Assembly: GCA_028709785.1 (NCBI GenBank) | Contig: JAQUTK010000007.1 | Coordinates: forward strand, 50,469-114,468 | Source of the DNA: Bacteroidales bacterium | Lineage (GTDB): Bacteria > Bacteroidota > Bacteroidia > Bacteroidales > JAQUTK01 | Reading direction: 5' to 3' | Length of the DNA: 64,000 nt | In this document: one piece after another, positions 28,284 to 37,029 of the stretch | Position numbering within the stretch: position 1 is the stretch's first letter | How the letters are laid out: the number at the start of each line of letters is the position of its first letter | Program-made: the position numbers and the translations under genes | The notes under the pieces: model-generated | Told to the model about the DNA's origin: nothing | Databases searched by the model: none | The model's input: the letters and a program-made list of their open reading frames with translations, nothing else

Positions 28284-28503
28284 AACGTATACAATTATTG
28301 TTTCTTTGATACGCATCCCGCAATCAGGTTTGTGAGAATAAATACGTATTGCGGGCTATGCTATCAGGCTGTTGGGCTCAAAGTTATATTTATTTCGAAA
28401 AGAATGCAACTTTTTCCACTAAAAGTGATTAATTCATTAATTCTGTTTTTTTATTCAAACAAAATGCGCACCTTTGCAGCCGAAATAAAAAAACATACAA
28501 CTT

Positions 28504-29304
28504 ATGAAACATTTGATAATGATATTGTTACTCTTGTGCAGCTTGAATATCCAGGCACAAGATAACTACAAGACATTAAAAGATATTTCTTACGCTCCTA
28601 CGACAGAAACGGACACTTACAGAATTGAAAGATGCAAACTCGACATCTATTATCCTACTTTTAAAAAAGATTTTGCAACGGTTGTCTGGTTTCACGGAGG
28701 GGGATTGGAAACAGGTGAAAAGTTTTTTCCCGAAGAACTCAAAGCTCAGGGATTTGCTATTGTGGCTGTCAACTACCGACTCAGTCCGAAGGCGACTAAT
28801 CCGGCTTACACCGATGACGCCGCTGCCGCTGTAGCCTGGACCTTTGCAAATATCGATCAATATGGTGGCAGCAAATCACGCATCTATATATCCGGACATT
28901 CAGCGGGAGGATATCTCACACTGATGCTTTGTCTGGACAAACGCTATCTGGGCAAGTATGGTGTCAATGCGGATAAAGTGGCTGCCTACCTGCCTGTCAG
29001 CGGACAGACGACTACCCATTACACGATCCGTAAAGAACGAGGATTGTCTCAAGACTTGCCAGTCATTGATGAGTATGCTCCATCTAATCAGAGTCGCAAG
29101 GAAACCTCAAAACTTCTGCTTATTACGGGCGACAGATCATTGGAAATGACCGCTCGCTACGAGGAAAACGCGCATTTGGAAGCTGTGCTAAAAGGCATTG
29201 GCAACAAGAATGTGAAACTCTATGAGCTCCAGGGATTCGACCACGGTTCGGTACTTGACCCTGCTTGTATCTTCATTAGAAATTATATCAAAAACCAGAA
29301 ATGA
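28504..29304 (+). CDS. Secreted alpha/beta hydrolase (carboxylesterase type)
   Basis: 266 residues with a signal peptide (L-L-L-L-C-S-L-N-I-Q-A-Q). It shows the oxyanion motif H-G-G-G, the nucleophile elbow G-H-S-A-G-G, and a C-terminal G-F-D-H-G-S with the likely catalytic His; an Asp near T-G-D-R could complete the triad. This is the hormone-sensitive lipase / carboxylesterase group, which often deacetylates sugars or cleaves small esters. The substrate is not known. A -7-like element CACCTTTG lies at 28469-28476. It overlaps the lactonase-family gene by ATGA, so the two are coupled. Confidence 0.85.
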   Translation: MKHLIMILLLLCSLNIQAQDNYKTLKDISYAPTTETDTYRIERCKLDIYYPTFKKDFATVVWFHGGGLETGEKFFPEELKAQGFAIVAVNYRLSPKATNPAYTDDAAAAVAWTFANIDQYGGSKSRIYISGHSAGGYLTLMLCLDKRYLGKYGVNADKVAAYLPVSGQTTTHYTIRKERGLSQDLPVIDEYAPSNQSRKETSKLLLITGDRSLEMTARYEENAHLEAVLKGIGNKNVKLYELQGFDHGSVLDPACIFIRNYIKNQK

Positions 29305-30404
29305 GAATAACGATATTAGCTCTTTTCACACTGAGTTTATTCATTAGTGCATGTGAGAATAAGAATGAACTAAATATGGTCGTTGGCACCTATACCGACG
29401 GAGATAGCAAAGGGATGTACAGCTATACCTTTAATCAGGAGACAGGTAAAGCAACAGCTCTCAGTGAAATAGAAGTGTCCAACCCCTCCTATCTGACTTT
29501 TTCAGAAAATGGAAATTTCATCTATTCGGTCAGTGAAAACGTGGGCGATGAAGCGACTGCCAATGCTTTTAGTTTTGATAAGAAGAGTGGTCAAATGAAA
29601 CTGATCAACCGGCAAAAGACACAGGGAGATCACCCCTGTCATATCGCCACTGATGGAAAAAATGTGGTTGTAGCCAATTATACCGGTGGTAGCTTTACTA
29701 CCTATAAAATTGAAAAAGACGGATCGTTGAGCCCTGCTACTTCGTTTAATAATTTCAAAGAGAACCGCATTGGTCCGGACACCGTCCGCCAATCCTCCTC
29801 GCACATCCATTGTGCCGTATTTGCTCCTGATAACAAACATTTGTTTGTGACCGATCTGGGAGCAGACCGTATCTATCGATATAAAATTAATCATAAAAGA
29901 ATCGCGACTGAAAAGCCTGCATTTACGACAATAGCTCCAGGTTCCGGTCCGCGACATTTTACCTTTGCTCCCGACGGAAAACATGCCTATCTTATCAATG
30001 AGCTTTCCGGTACTATCGTCAGCTATCTCTATCACCAGGATCTGTTGGAACCCTTGCAAACAGTCCGGGCTGATAGTGTCGGCGGACGTGGCAGTGCCGA
30101 TATCCATATCAGTCCTGATGGAAAATATCTGTACGCAAGCAATCGTCTCCAATCAGATGGTATTGCCATCTTCTCGATTAACCCCGAATCCGGTAAACTC
30201 GCGAAAGTCGGTTACCAACTGATCGGCATCCATCCCCGCAATTTCATTATCACGCCCAATGGTAAGTTTCTCCTGGTTGCTTGCCGCGACAGTAATGTCA
30301 TTCAGGTATATCTTCGTGATCTCAATACCGGACTACTTACTGACACAAAGCAAGATATAGCACTTAGCAAACCGGTTTGCATTCAGTTTGCTTCGAGCAA
30401 CTAA
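29301..30404 (+). CDS. Lactonase family seven-bladed beta-propeller lipoprotein
   Basis: 367 residues. The N-terminus ends in a lipobox (I-S-A-C), so it is probably a lipoprotein. The rest matches the 6-phosphogluconolactonase-type (lactonase) propeller: V-G-T-Y-T-D-G at the start, G-D-H-P-C-H-I-A, S-H-I-H-C-A-V-F-A-P-D, G-P-R-H-F-T-F-A-P and H-P-R-N-F-I-I-T-P-N-G-K. Because it is outside the cytoplasm it is unlikely to act in the pentose phosphate pathway; an extracellular sugar lactone or similar is more likely. It is paralogous to 35730-36908 and overlaps the esterase gene by four bases. Confidence 0.88.
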   Translation: MRITILALFTLSLFISACENKNELNMVVGTYTDGDSKGMYSYTFNQETGKATALSEIEVSNPSYLTFSENGNFIYSVSENVGDEATANAFSFDKKSGQMKLINRQKTQGDHPCHIATDGKNVVVANYTGGSFTTYKIEKDGSLSPATSFNNFKENRIGPDTVRQSSSHIHCAVFAPDNKHLFVTDLGADRIYRYKINHKRIATEKPAFTTIAPGSGPRHFTFAPDGKHAYLINELSGTIVSYLYHQDLLEPLQTVRADSVGGRGSADIHISPDGKYLYASNRLQSDGIAIFSINPESGKLAKVGYQLIGIHPRNFIITPNGKFLLVACRDSNVIQVYLRDLNTGLLTDTKQDIALSKPVCIQFASSN

Positions 30405-30443
30405 CGACAATTAAAGGTTACTGAATAACCGGCGTTATATTCC

Positions 30444-30485
30444 CTCTTTCAGCCACCGTGTTGAAAGAGTTGTTTTGTGTTTATT
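30444..30485 (+). terminator. Terminator of the esterase-lactonase transcript
   Basis: CTCTTTCA (30444-30451) pairs with TGAAAGAG (30462-30469), followed by a T-rich tail. Confidence 0.75.
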
Positions 30486-30497
30486 TTTATCTAAACA

Positions 30498-30528
30498 TTT
30501 GATTGATAATAAGTATTAGCTATATTTG
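30498..30528 (+). promoter_or_regulatory. Promoter of the AlkD-like gene
   Basis: TTTG (30498-30501), 19 bases, TATATTTG (30521-30528): a full -33/-7 match about 60 bases upstream of the ATG. Confidence 0.78.
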
Positions 30529-30587
30529 CACTCCTGTCGTTATCAAAACGCAAGGGATTCAAATCCGCCACTAATATACAGACCATA

Positions 30588-31295
30588 ATGGAAAGCATTC
30601 TTACCACCATTCGCAAGCAGTTAAGGGTTAATGCCGATAAGAAAATCAAAGAAAGTACCCAGCGCTACTTCAAAGATGAAGCTAAACTTTACGGAATGAA
30701 TTCTGCAACGATGACTCAAATTGGTAAAGAAAACTTTGAACTCATCAAACACAAAAGTAAAAAAGAGATTCATGCCTTGTGTGAAGAACTGATGAAATCC
30801 GGCTTTCTTGAAGAAGCGGGCATTGCCTGTATGTGGTCGTACAATATTCGTTCAATGCATGAATCTACCGACATCTCTCTTTTTGAGCGATGGATTGATA
30901 ACTATATTACAAACTGGGCTACCTGCGATACGCTCTGTAATCATACTGTGGGCAGTCTGCTTGAGAAATATCCCGAGCACGTGCAACACCTTAAGCGCTG
31001 GGCTGGCTCTGACAACCGGTGGATGAAGCGTGCAGCTGCGGTTTCGTTGATTATACCTGCCCGAAAAGGACTGTTTCTGTCTGATGTTTTCGAGATCTCG
31101 GACACCCTTCTGACCGATAAAGATGACATTGTACAGAAAGGGTACGGATGGATGCTCAAAGCTGCTTCCAACAAACACACAAAAGAAGTCTATGAGTATG
31201 TGATTTCTAAGAAAAAAGTCATGCCGCGTACGGCCTATCGCTATGCCATTGAGAAGATGCCTGCTGAGATGAGAGCAAAAGCAATGGAAAAATAG
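30588..31295 (+). CDS. DNA alkylation repair protein, AlkD-like HEAT-repeat family
   Basis: 235 residues, mostly helical. The pattern matches the AlkD/AlkC family (PF08713): N-W-A-T-C-D-T-L-C in the middle (W and D are conserved), then R-W-M-K-R-A-A-A-V-S, then V-Q-K-G-Y-G-W-M-L-K, and near the end M-P-R-T-A-Y-R-Y-A-I-E. These are HEAT-like DNA glycosylases that remove N3- and N7-alkylated purines. Whether this copy is catalytic cannot be told from sequence alone. It is cytoplasmic and has its own promoter. Confidence 0.88.
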   Translation: MESILTTIRKQLRVNADKKIKESTQRYFKDEAKLYGMNSATMTQIGKENFELIKHKSKKEIHALCEELMKSGFLEEAGIACMWSYNIRSMHESTDISLFERWIDNYITNWATCDTLCNHTVGSLLEKYPEHVQHLKRWAGSDNRWMKRAAAVSLIIPARKGLFLSDVFEISDTLLTDKDDIVQKGYGWMLKAASNKHTKEVYEYVISKKKVMPRTAYRYAIEKMPAEMRAKAMEK

Positions 31296-31377
31296 CACTT
31301 TGACGTGGTGCAATGACATTGTAATGGAATTATCATATTTGTGAAATAAGTTAAAGATAATTTTGTGACATAATCAA

Positions 31378-34023
31378 ATGATAGCACCAATGAAAGGAAA
31401 ATTTCAAGCAACCCTGGTTGCAGATCTGCAACGGTTCCTGGCTGAACAAAAGAACAAGTATCCTCAAAAAGATATTCTGAAAATAGATCTTCACTGTCAT
31501 GATTCTAACAGTGATGTACCCGATGAGCTCTTAGGTCGCATTTTAAATGTTCCTGAAACCTGGCTGCCCGGAGAGCGGCTGATTGAAGAACTGAAAGCGA
31601 ACGGATGCAATGCTTTTACCATTACCAATCACAACAATGCACGCTCATGCTATGAGTTACAGGAGAAAGGATACGATCTCCTTACCGGATGTGAGTTCAG
31701 CTGTATAGTGCCAGATTTCAATATTGGGATTCATGTACTCGCCTATGGTTTTACACCTGAACAGGAAATCAGGCTCAACAAGTTGCGTAAGAATGTGTAT
31801 GTATTTCAGGAATATGCCCGTGAAAATAACATTCCAACAATTTGGGCACACCCGTTGTATCACTATACCTCCGATAAGATGCCTCCTTTGGCGTTTTTCA
31901 AAAAGATGGAACTAATCTTTGAACGTTTTGAAGTACTCAATGGTCAGCGCGACACCTGGCAAAACATGTTGGTAAGGGAATGGATCACAGGCATCGATCC
32001 CGACAAGATGGCCAGCTATGCCAGGAGTATTGGTACAGATCCTTTTGTCTATTGTGCCGATCCCTACCGGAAAAGCTTTTCAGGAGGTTCTGACAGTCAC
32101 ATGGGTATCTTTGCCGGACTAACAGGCACATATCTCTACGTACCTAATCTGGAGGAAAGACTGAAAACAGAAAGTAGTGCGTCACTTGCTCTTGAAGCAT
32201 TACGAAACGGCAACATGGCACCTTATGGATCGCATCAGAACTCGGAAAAACTAACCATCGCATTTCTGGATTATGTAGCGCAAATAGCTATTAACTATAA
32301 AGATCCCGGTTTGCTCCGTATCCTCTTGCATAAAGGCAGTTCAACAGATAAAACTCTTGCATTTATCTTATCCAATATCTTCCAGGAAGTACAACGTCAC
32401 AAAACAACGATCTCTTTCTTTAAGATCTTTCACGAGAGTATTATGGGTATCTCTCCCTCGATACTGAAAAAACTGATCCTTAATCCCGCTTACCGTCCTA
32501 TTTTTGATGAGACGGCAAAGATGGCTAAAGTTCACCAAAGTCATCCACAACACATTGTGGAGAAATATAATGCTTCGATAAATGCTATTAACGACGAACT
32601 CAACACAATTCTCTATTCCCGACTGAGCAAGAAAGTAGAAAAGATAAACAGAGATAATGAACAGGCAAATCAAACTTTGGAGGAAGTGATCTCCAAACTT
32701 GAACTGCCAAGCAGTCTCCGCTCCTATTTGGGTGAGGAATCTGAAAAGCAGGCAAAAGGCATCCGGCTTGCACAATTTCTGGATGGACTCTCTTTCCCGT
32801 TCTTTGCATCAGCATTGCTCCTATCCGCTCATTTTACCAGTGCAAGAGTATTGTACAACAACCGTTCCTTTCTCAATGATTTCTCAAAAAAGACAGGAAA
32901 GTACATTCATCCCGAACGTGTGCTATGGCTTACTGATACGTTTGATGATAAAAATGGAGTTTCTACTGTCCTACAGTCGATGCACAAAGAAATCAAGGAA
33001 CGAAAACTGCCCATTGACATCCTCACATGCAGCAGTACATTACAGTCTGATGATCATCTTATCGTGCTTAAACCTGCCAGCGAGTTTGTAGTTCCATTTT
33101 ACAAAGAACAGCCTTTACGCATTCCCAACCTCCTTGAACTTCACAAGCTCTTTCACGAAGGAGAGTACGACCGCATTGTCTGTTCGACGGAAGGTGTCAT
33201 GGGGCTCATGGCTCTTTACCTCAAGAACGCCTACTCAGTTGAAGCCAGTTTCTATATTCATACAGATTGGGTTATGTTTGCCCGCAAGATATTAAAACTT
33301 GATATCCACAATGAAAATCGGATAAGGCGAATATTACGTACTTTCTATGGATCATTTGACAGAGTGTTCGTACTAAACACAGACCAACATAAATGGCTTA
33401 CAGGTCCCAATATGAATCTTAAGCCTGAGAAAGTGAGACTCACCGCACACTGGGTAGATTCCGTGTTTATCCCCTCTGAGATGCGTAAGAAAGAGGTTTT
33501 CGGAGTTGATAAGAAAGTGCCGGTACTCCTGTTTGTCGGTCGAATCAGTGAAGAGAAAGGAGTAAGAGAACTTCCACGAATCTATAAAGCCATCCAACAA
33601 AAGCATCCGGATATTCGGCTGGTCGTTGTAGGACAAGGTCCGGCTAAGAGACAACTTCAGGAAGAGTTACCGGAAGCCCGGTATTACGATTGGATCGAGC
33701 ATACGATGTTGCCTGAAATCTACTCATCCGCCGACTTGCTGCTATTCCCTTCCCGCTTTGATACATTCAGCTGTGTTGTACTTGAAGCTCTCAGTTGTGG
33801 ACTACCCGTAGTGGCTTACCGGACGAAAGGGCCCAAAGATATCATTATCCATGAAGAAAACGGGTTTCTTGTAGAAAACGAGAAGGAGATGTCAGAGACT
33901 GCAATCAACTATCTGAACAACAAGAAACAGCATGAATCATTTAGGGCAGCAGCTATCCAACGTGCCAAAAACTATAACGTAAACACGATTCTCAATAACT
34001 TTATTCGTGAAATCGGACTCTGA
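31378..34023 (+). CDS. PHP domain fused to a GT4-type glycosyltransferase
   Basis: 881 residues. The N-terminal half has PHP metallophosphoesterase motifs: D-L-H-C-H-D (two His), N-H-N-N, G-C-E-F-S, W-A-H-P-L-Y-H, and S-D-S-H-M-G. A helical linker (about 360-500) follows. The C-terminal half (from about 510) is a GT-B glycosyltransferase: W-L-T-D-T-F-D-D-K-N-G-V-S near its start, then L-F-V-G-R-I-S-E-E-K-G and F-P-S-R-F-D-T-F-S-C-V-V-L-E-A-L of the GT4 donor domain. It is cytoplasmic. The next gene, 33 bases on, is a GH13 glucosidase, so this pair probably handles an alpha-glucan or glucoside. The substrate of the PHP part is unknown. Confidence 0.85.
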   Translation: MIAPMKGKFQATLVADLQRFLAEQKNKYPQKDILKIDLHCHDSNSDVPDELLGRILNVPETWLPGERLIEELKANGCNAFTITNHNNARSCYELQEKGYDLLTGCEFSCIVPDFNIGIHVLAYGFTPEQEIRLNKLRKNVYVFQEYARENNIPTIWAHPLYHYTSDKMPPLAFFKKMELIFERFEVLNGQRDTWQNMLVREWITGIDPDKMASYARSIGTDPFVYCADPYRKSFSGGSDSHMGIFAGLTGTYLYVPNLEERLKTESSASLALEALRNGNMAPYGSHQNSEKLTIAFLDYVAQIAINYKDPGLLRILLHKGSSTDKTLAFILSNIFQEVQRHKTTISFFKIFHESIMGISPSILKKLILNPAYRPIFDETAKMAKVHQSHPQHIVEKYNASINAINDELNTILYSRLSKKVEKINRDNEQANQTLEEVISKLELPSSLRSYLGEESEKQAKGIRLAQFLDGLSFPFFASALLLSAHFTSARVLYNNRSFLNDFSKKTGKYIHPERVLWLTDTFDDKNGVSTVLQSMHKEIKERKLPIDILTCSSTLQSDDHLIVLKPASEFVVPFYKEQPLRIPNLLELHKLFHEGEYDRIVCSTEGVMGLMALYLKNAYSVEASFYIHTDWVMFARKILKLDIHNENRIRRILRTFYGSFDRVFVLNTDQHKWLTGPNMNLKPEKVRLTAHWVDSVFIPSEMRKKEVFGVDKKVPVLLFVGRISEEKGVRELPRIYKAIQQKHPDIRLVVVGQGPAKRQLQEELPEARYYDWIEHTMLPEIYSSADLLLFPSRFDTFSCVVLEALSCGLPVVAYRTKGPKDIIIHEENGFLVENEKEMSETAINYLNNKKQHESFRAAAIQRAKNYNVNTILNNFIREIGL

Positions 34024-34056
34024 CTTTCAGGCATAACAGACAATACTGCCGTGCAT

Positions 34057-35655
34057 ATGAATAGTCCGTTGAAATGGTGGCAACAAGGTGTGTTTTACCA
34101 TATCTATCCGCAAAGTTTCAAAGACTCCAATGCAGATGGATATGGCGATATCCGGGGCATCATCCAACAGATGGATTATCTCTGCGAACTGGGGATTGAT
34201 GCCATCTGGCTCTCTCCTGTTTACCGTTCGCCGATGATAGACTGTGGATATGATATCTCAGACTACACGCAAACCGATCCTATATTCGGATCGATAGATG
34301 ACCTCAAAGAACTGATCACACTGGCTCATGGACAAGGTATCAGAGTGATTATGGATCTTGTGATGAATCACACATCTGATCAGCATCCCTGGTTTAAAGC
34401 TTCACAATCCTCAAAAGAGAATCCTATGAGGGATTGGTATATCTGGCGAAAATCGTTTCTTGGCAAAAGGCCTAACAATTGGAAGACTAATTTCGGAGGA
34501 TCCGTTTGGCAGTATGATTCCCATACAGATGAGTACTACTATCATTCCTTCTTCAAGGAACAGCCTGATCTGAATTGGAGAAATGAGTCAATGAAAGAAG
34601 CTTTCTTTGCGTATATCACCTATTGGCTTGAATTTGGTGTCGATGGTTTCCGACTTGATGTGATCAATATGCTTATCAAAGAGGAACATTTTGATAGCGT
34701 TTCCTATTGGAAGAAATGGATGACAAGTAAATACTCTCCGGACAGAAACCAACCGGAGACGTATGAAATAATCCGCTCGTTCAGAAAGTTGCTTGACAGC
34801 TATCCCGACAAGACAAGCATTGGCGAAATATACGTACTTCCTCCCGGTGATGCCACCCTTGCCGCCAGCTTTCTGGGCAATAACAACCTGCTTCACATGG
34901 CTTTTGACTTCTCTCTTTTCTTTACTCCCTGGAGCGCACACCTCTACAACAAAGTCATTCAGAAGTGGTATCGGGCATTATCTCCCGGAGGATGGCCCAG
35001 CTTTGTACTTTCCAATCATGATCTCGGACGATATGGCAGCCGGATAGCTCTCGGGATAAACAGGCAGGCAAAGATTAAGATACTGGCCATGCTGCTGCTC
35101 ACTCTTCGAGGCACACCTTTCATTTATTATGGTGATGAAATTGGGTTGTGCAACACACATATTCCCCGCAAAAAGATCAAAGACCCTTATGGTCGAATGC
35201 TTTGGCCAATCTATACAGGCAGGGATAAATACCGCACGCCCATGCAATGGAATAACTCTGCGAATGCAGGATTTAGTGCTGTTGACCCTTTTCTCCCCGT
35301 TTCTTCCAATTACAAGCAGGTTAATGTTCACTCCCAACGCAAGGACGCTCTCTCCATCTTTACTCATTACAAACGACTGATTCAACTTCGTAAGCTGTAC
35401 CCATCTCTTCACTCCGGAACGATCCATTTTCTCTCTGATGGTCGGAATGGTATATTGTCATATACCCGAAAACAGGAGGATGAAACCTGTGTGATTGTGC
35501 TTAATTTCACTTTTCGCTCACAAAAACTAGTCTGCGAGGATATAAAAAAAGCCCTTGTCCTCCATTCTACACATCGTATTCCTCAAACCTTAATTGCGGA
35601 CACAACGATCTTACTCTTTCCCTACGAAGCCACGCTTTTCATAAATAAAGGATGA
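34057..35655 (+). CDS. GH13 alpha-glucosidase / oligo-1,6-glucosidase type
   Basis: 532 residues from ATG 34057 (GTG 34051 is an alternative). All GH13 motifs are present: D-L-V-M-N-H-T-S, G-F-R-L-D-V-I-N (nucleophile Asp201), S-I-G-E-I-Y (acid/base Glu257) and L-S-N-H-D (Asp322). The V-M-N-H-T-S-D-Q-H-P-W-F region is typical of alpha-glucosidases and oligo-1,6-glucosidases. No signal peptide, so it acts in the cytoplasm on short alpha-glucosides. It is 33 bases after the PHP-glycosyltransferase gene and probably co-transcribed. Exact linkage specificity is inference. Confidence 0.92.
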   Translation: MNSPLKWWQQGVFYHIYPQSFKDSNADGYGDIRGIIQQMDYLCELGIDAIWLSPVYRSPMIDCGYDISDYTQTDPIFGSIDDLKELITLAHGQGIRVIMDLVMNHTSDQHPWFKASQSSKENPMRDWYIWRKSFLGKRPNNWKTNFGGSVWQYDSHTDEYYYHSFFKEQPDLNWRNESMKEAFFAYITYWLEFGVDGFRLDVINMLIKEEHFDSVSYWKKWMTSKYSPDRNQPETYEIIRSFRKLLDSYPDKTSIGEIYVLPPGDATLAASFLGNNNLLHMAFDFSLFFTPWSAHLYNKVIQKWYRALSPGGWPSFVLSNHDLGRYGSRIALGINRQAKIKILAMLLLTLRGTPFIYYGDEIGLCNTHIPRKKIKDPYGRMLWPIYTGRDKYRTPMQWNNSANAGFSAVDPFLPVSSNYKQVNVHSQRKDALSIFTHYKRLIQLRKLYPSLHSGTIHFLSDGRNGILSYTRKQEDETCVIVLNFTFRSQKLVCEDIKKALVLHSTHRIPQTLIADTTILLFPYEATLFINKG

Positions 35656-35693
35656 GAAAATACGAGCCGGCATACAACATTGCAAATTAATTG

Positions 35694-35701
35694 TATATTT
35701 G
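35694..35701 (+). promoter_or_regulatory. -7 promoter element of the second lactonase-family gene
   Basis: TATATTTG lies 28 bases upstream of the ATG at 35730. No -33 element at the standard distance. Confidence 0.6.
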
Positions 35702-35729
35702 CATCTTCTACATCAATCACTTCTGAACT

Positions 35730-36908
35730 ATGAAAACAAAATCACTATTGACCCTTGCCCTTACACTCCTGATGACTATCTCTCAGGCGAAAAATGACGT
35801 GACCATGCTCGTGGGCACCTATACGTATGGCACAAGCAAAGGAATTAGCCCAAGCAAAGGAATCTATAATTATCAGTTTGATCAGGAGACAGGTGATGCT
35901 ACTCTGCTGAAAGAAACAATAATAAACAGTCCCTCTTTTCTTACCTACTCGAAAGAGAGAGGTATCGTTTATTGCCTCAGTGAGGAAAGAACCGTTGATG
36001 TAATCTTTGAACTGAGTGGTAGAGGTCCTAGCAATAACTTAAAAAAAATTATAACCGTCTCGTACATCAATGCCTATAAGCTAAATAAAGAAACCGGAGA
36101 GATGACGCTTATCAACCGCCAAAAAGCGATGGGTGAAGGTCCTTGCTATATTGCAACAAATGACGAAGCGGTGACTGCGGCTTTTTATAATGGTGGCAGC
36201 ATCTCAAGTTTTGGTCTCAATGCCGATGGTTCGTTGCAACCGGCTACCTCTGTTATTCAATTTAAGGGGTCCGGTCCTGATAGCACGCGTCAAAATAAGT
36301 CGTACCTCCACTGCACTCACTTCTCTCCCGATGGCAAGTACTTGTTTGCTGTTGATTTGGGTGGAGACTGCTTTTATACCTTCAAGATGAATAAGGACAC
36401 CTTACAACCCGGCACTCCTCCCTCCTATCCAACAGGATTAGGATCAGGTCCGCGTCACATGACTTTTTCGCCCAAAGGCGACCGTGCTTATGTCATCACC
36501 GAACTGGGTGGCACAGTGGTTGCCTATGCATATAATGCGGCCAATGGAACCATGAAAGAGTTACAGACGGTTGTTGCCGATACGGTGGGTGCACGTGGCA
36601 GCGCAGACATCCACATCAGTCCGGATGGTAAGTTTCTCTATGCCACCAACCGATTGAAAGCTGATGGAATCGTTACCTTCAGGATAGACAACAAAGGATT
36701 GCTCAAACGGGTTGGATATCAGCCTACCGGACTTCATCCCCGCAATTTTGCCATCACTCCCAATGGTAAATTTGTCATCGTTGGTTGTCAGGACAGCGAC
36801 TACATGCAGGTTTTTAAACGTGATCCCAGAAGTGGTTTGCTTACCGATACAAAGAAAGACATCAAACTTGCCAAACCGGTCTGCATTCAGTTCATCGCCC
36901 CCGAATAA
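35730..36908 (+). CDS. Secreted lactonase family beta-propeller protein, second paralogue
   Basis: 392 residues with a cleavable signal peptide (no lipobox). It shares the propeller motifs of 29301-30404: V-G-T-Y-T-Y-G, G-P-R-H-M-T-F-S-P, A-R-G-S-A-D-I-H-I-S-P and H-P-R-N-F-A-I-T-P-N-G-K. An extra loop near residue 90 (E-L-S-G-R-G-P-S-N-N) is not in the other copy. It belongs to the 6-phosphogluconolactonase-like family but is exported, so its natural substrate is unknown. Followed by a terminator, then GH20. Confidence 0.88.
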   Translation: MKTKSLLTLALTLLMTISQAKNDVTMLVGTYTYGTSKGISPSKGIYNYQFDQETGDATLLKETIINSPSFLTYSKERGIVYCLSEERTVDVIFELSGRGPSNNLKKIITVSYINAYKLNKETGEMTLINRQKAMGEGPCYIATNDEAVTAAFYNGGSISSFGLNADGSLQPATSVIQFKGSGPDSTRQNKSYLHCTHFSPDGKYLFAVDLGGDCFYTFKMNKDTLQPGTPPSYPTGLGSGPRHMTFSPKGDRAYVITELGGTVVAYAYNAANGTMKELQTVVADTVGARGSADIHISPDGKFLYATNRLKADGIVTFRIDNKGLLKRVGYQPTGLHPRNFAITPNGKFVIVGCQDSDYMQVFKRDPRSGLLTDTKKDIKLAKPVCIQFIAPE

Positions 36909-36947
36909 AGAGACAATAAGTCCGGCGCGACAGTTAGCATACGCTAA

Positions 36948-36992
36948 AGTAGCCTTAAATCCTATAATATAATACCAGGCTACTGATTTTTA
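36948..36992 (+). terminator. Terminator of the second lactonase-family gene
   Basis: AGTAGCCT (36948-36955) pairs with AGGCTACT (36977-36984), followed by GATTTTT. Confidence 0.75.
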
Positions 36993-37029
36993 GAGTAAGT
37001 TTACAGTCTGATTATTAAATATTATTACT

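Noticed and set aside
28135..28323. A 62-codon minus-strand frame in the gap at 28 kb
   Set aside because: It overlaps the 36-residue Lys-rich gene in another phase and has no recognisable feature.
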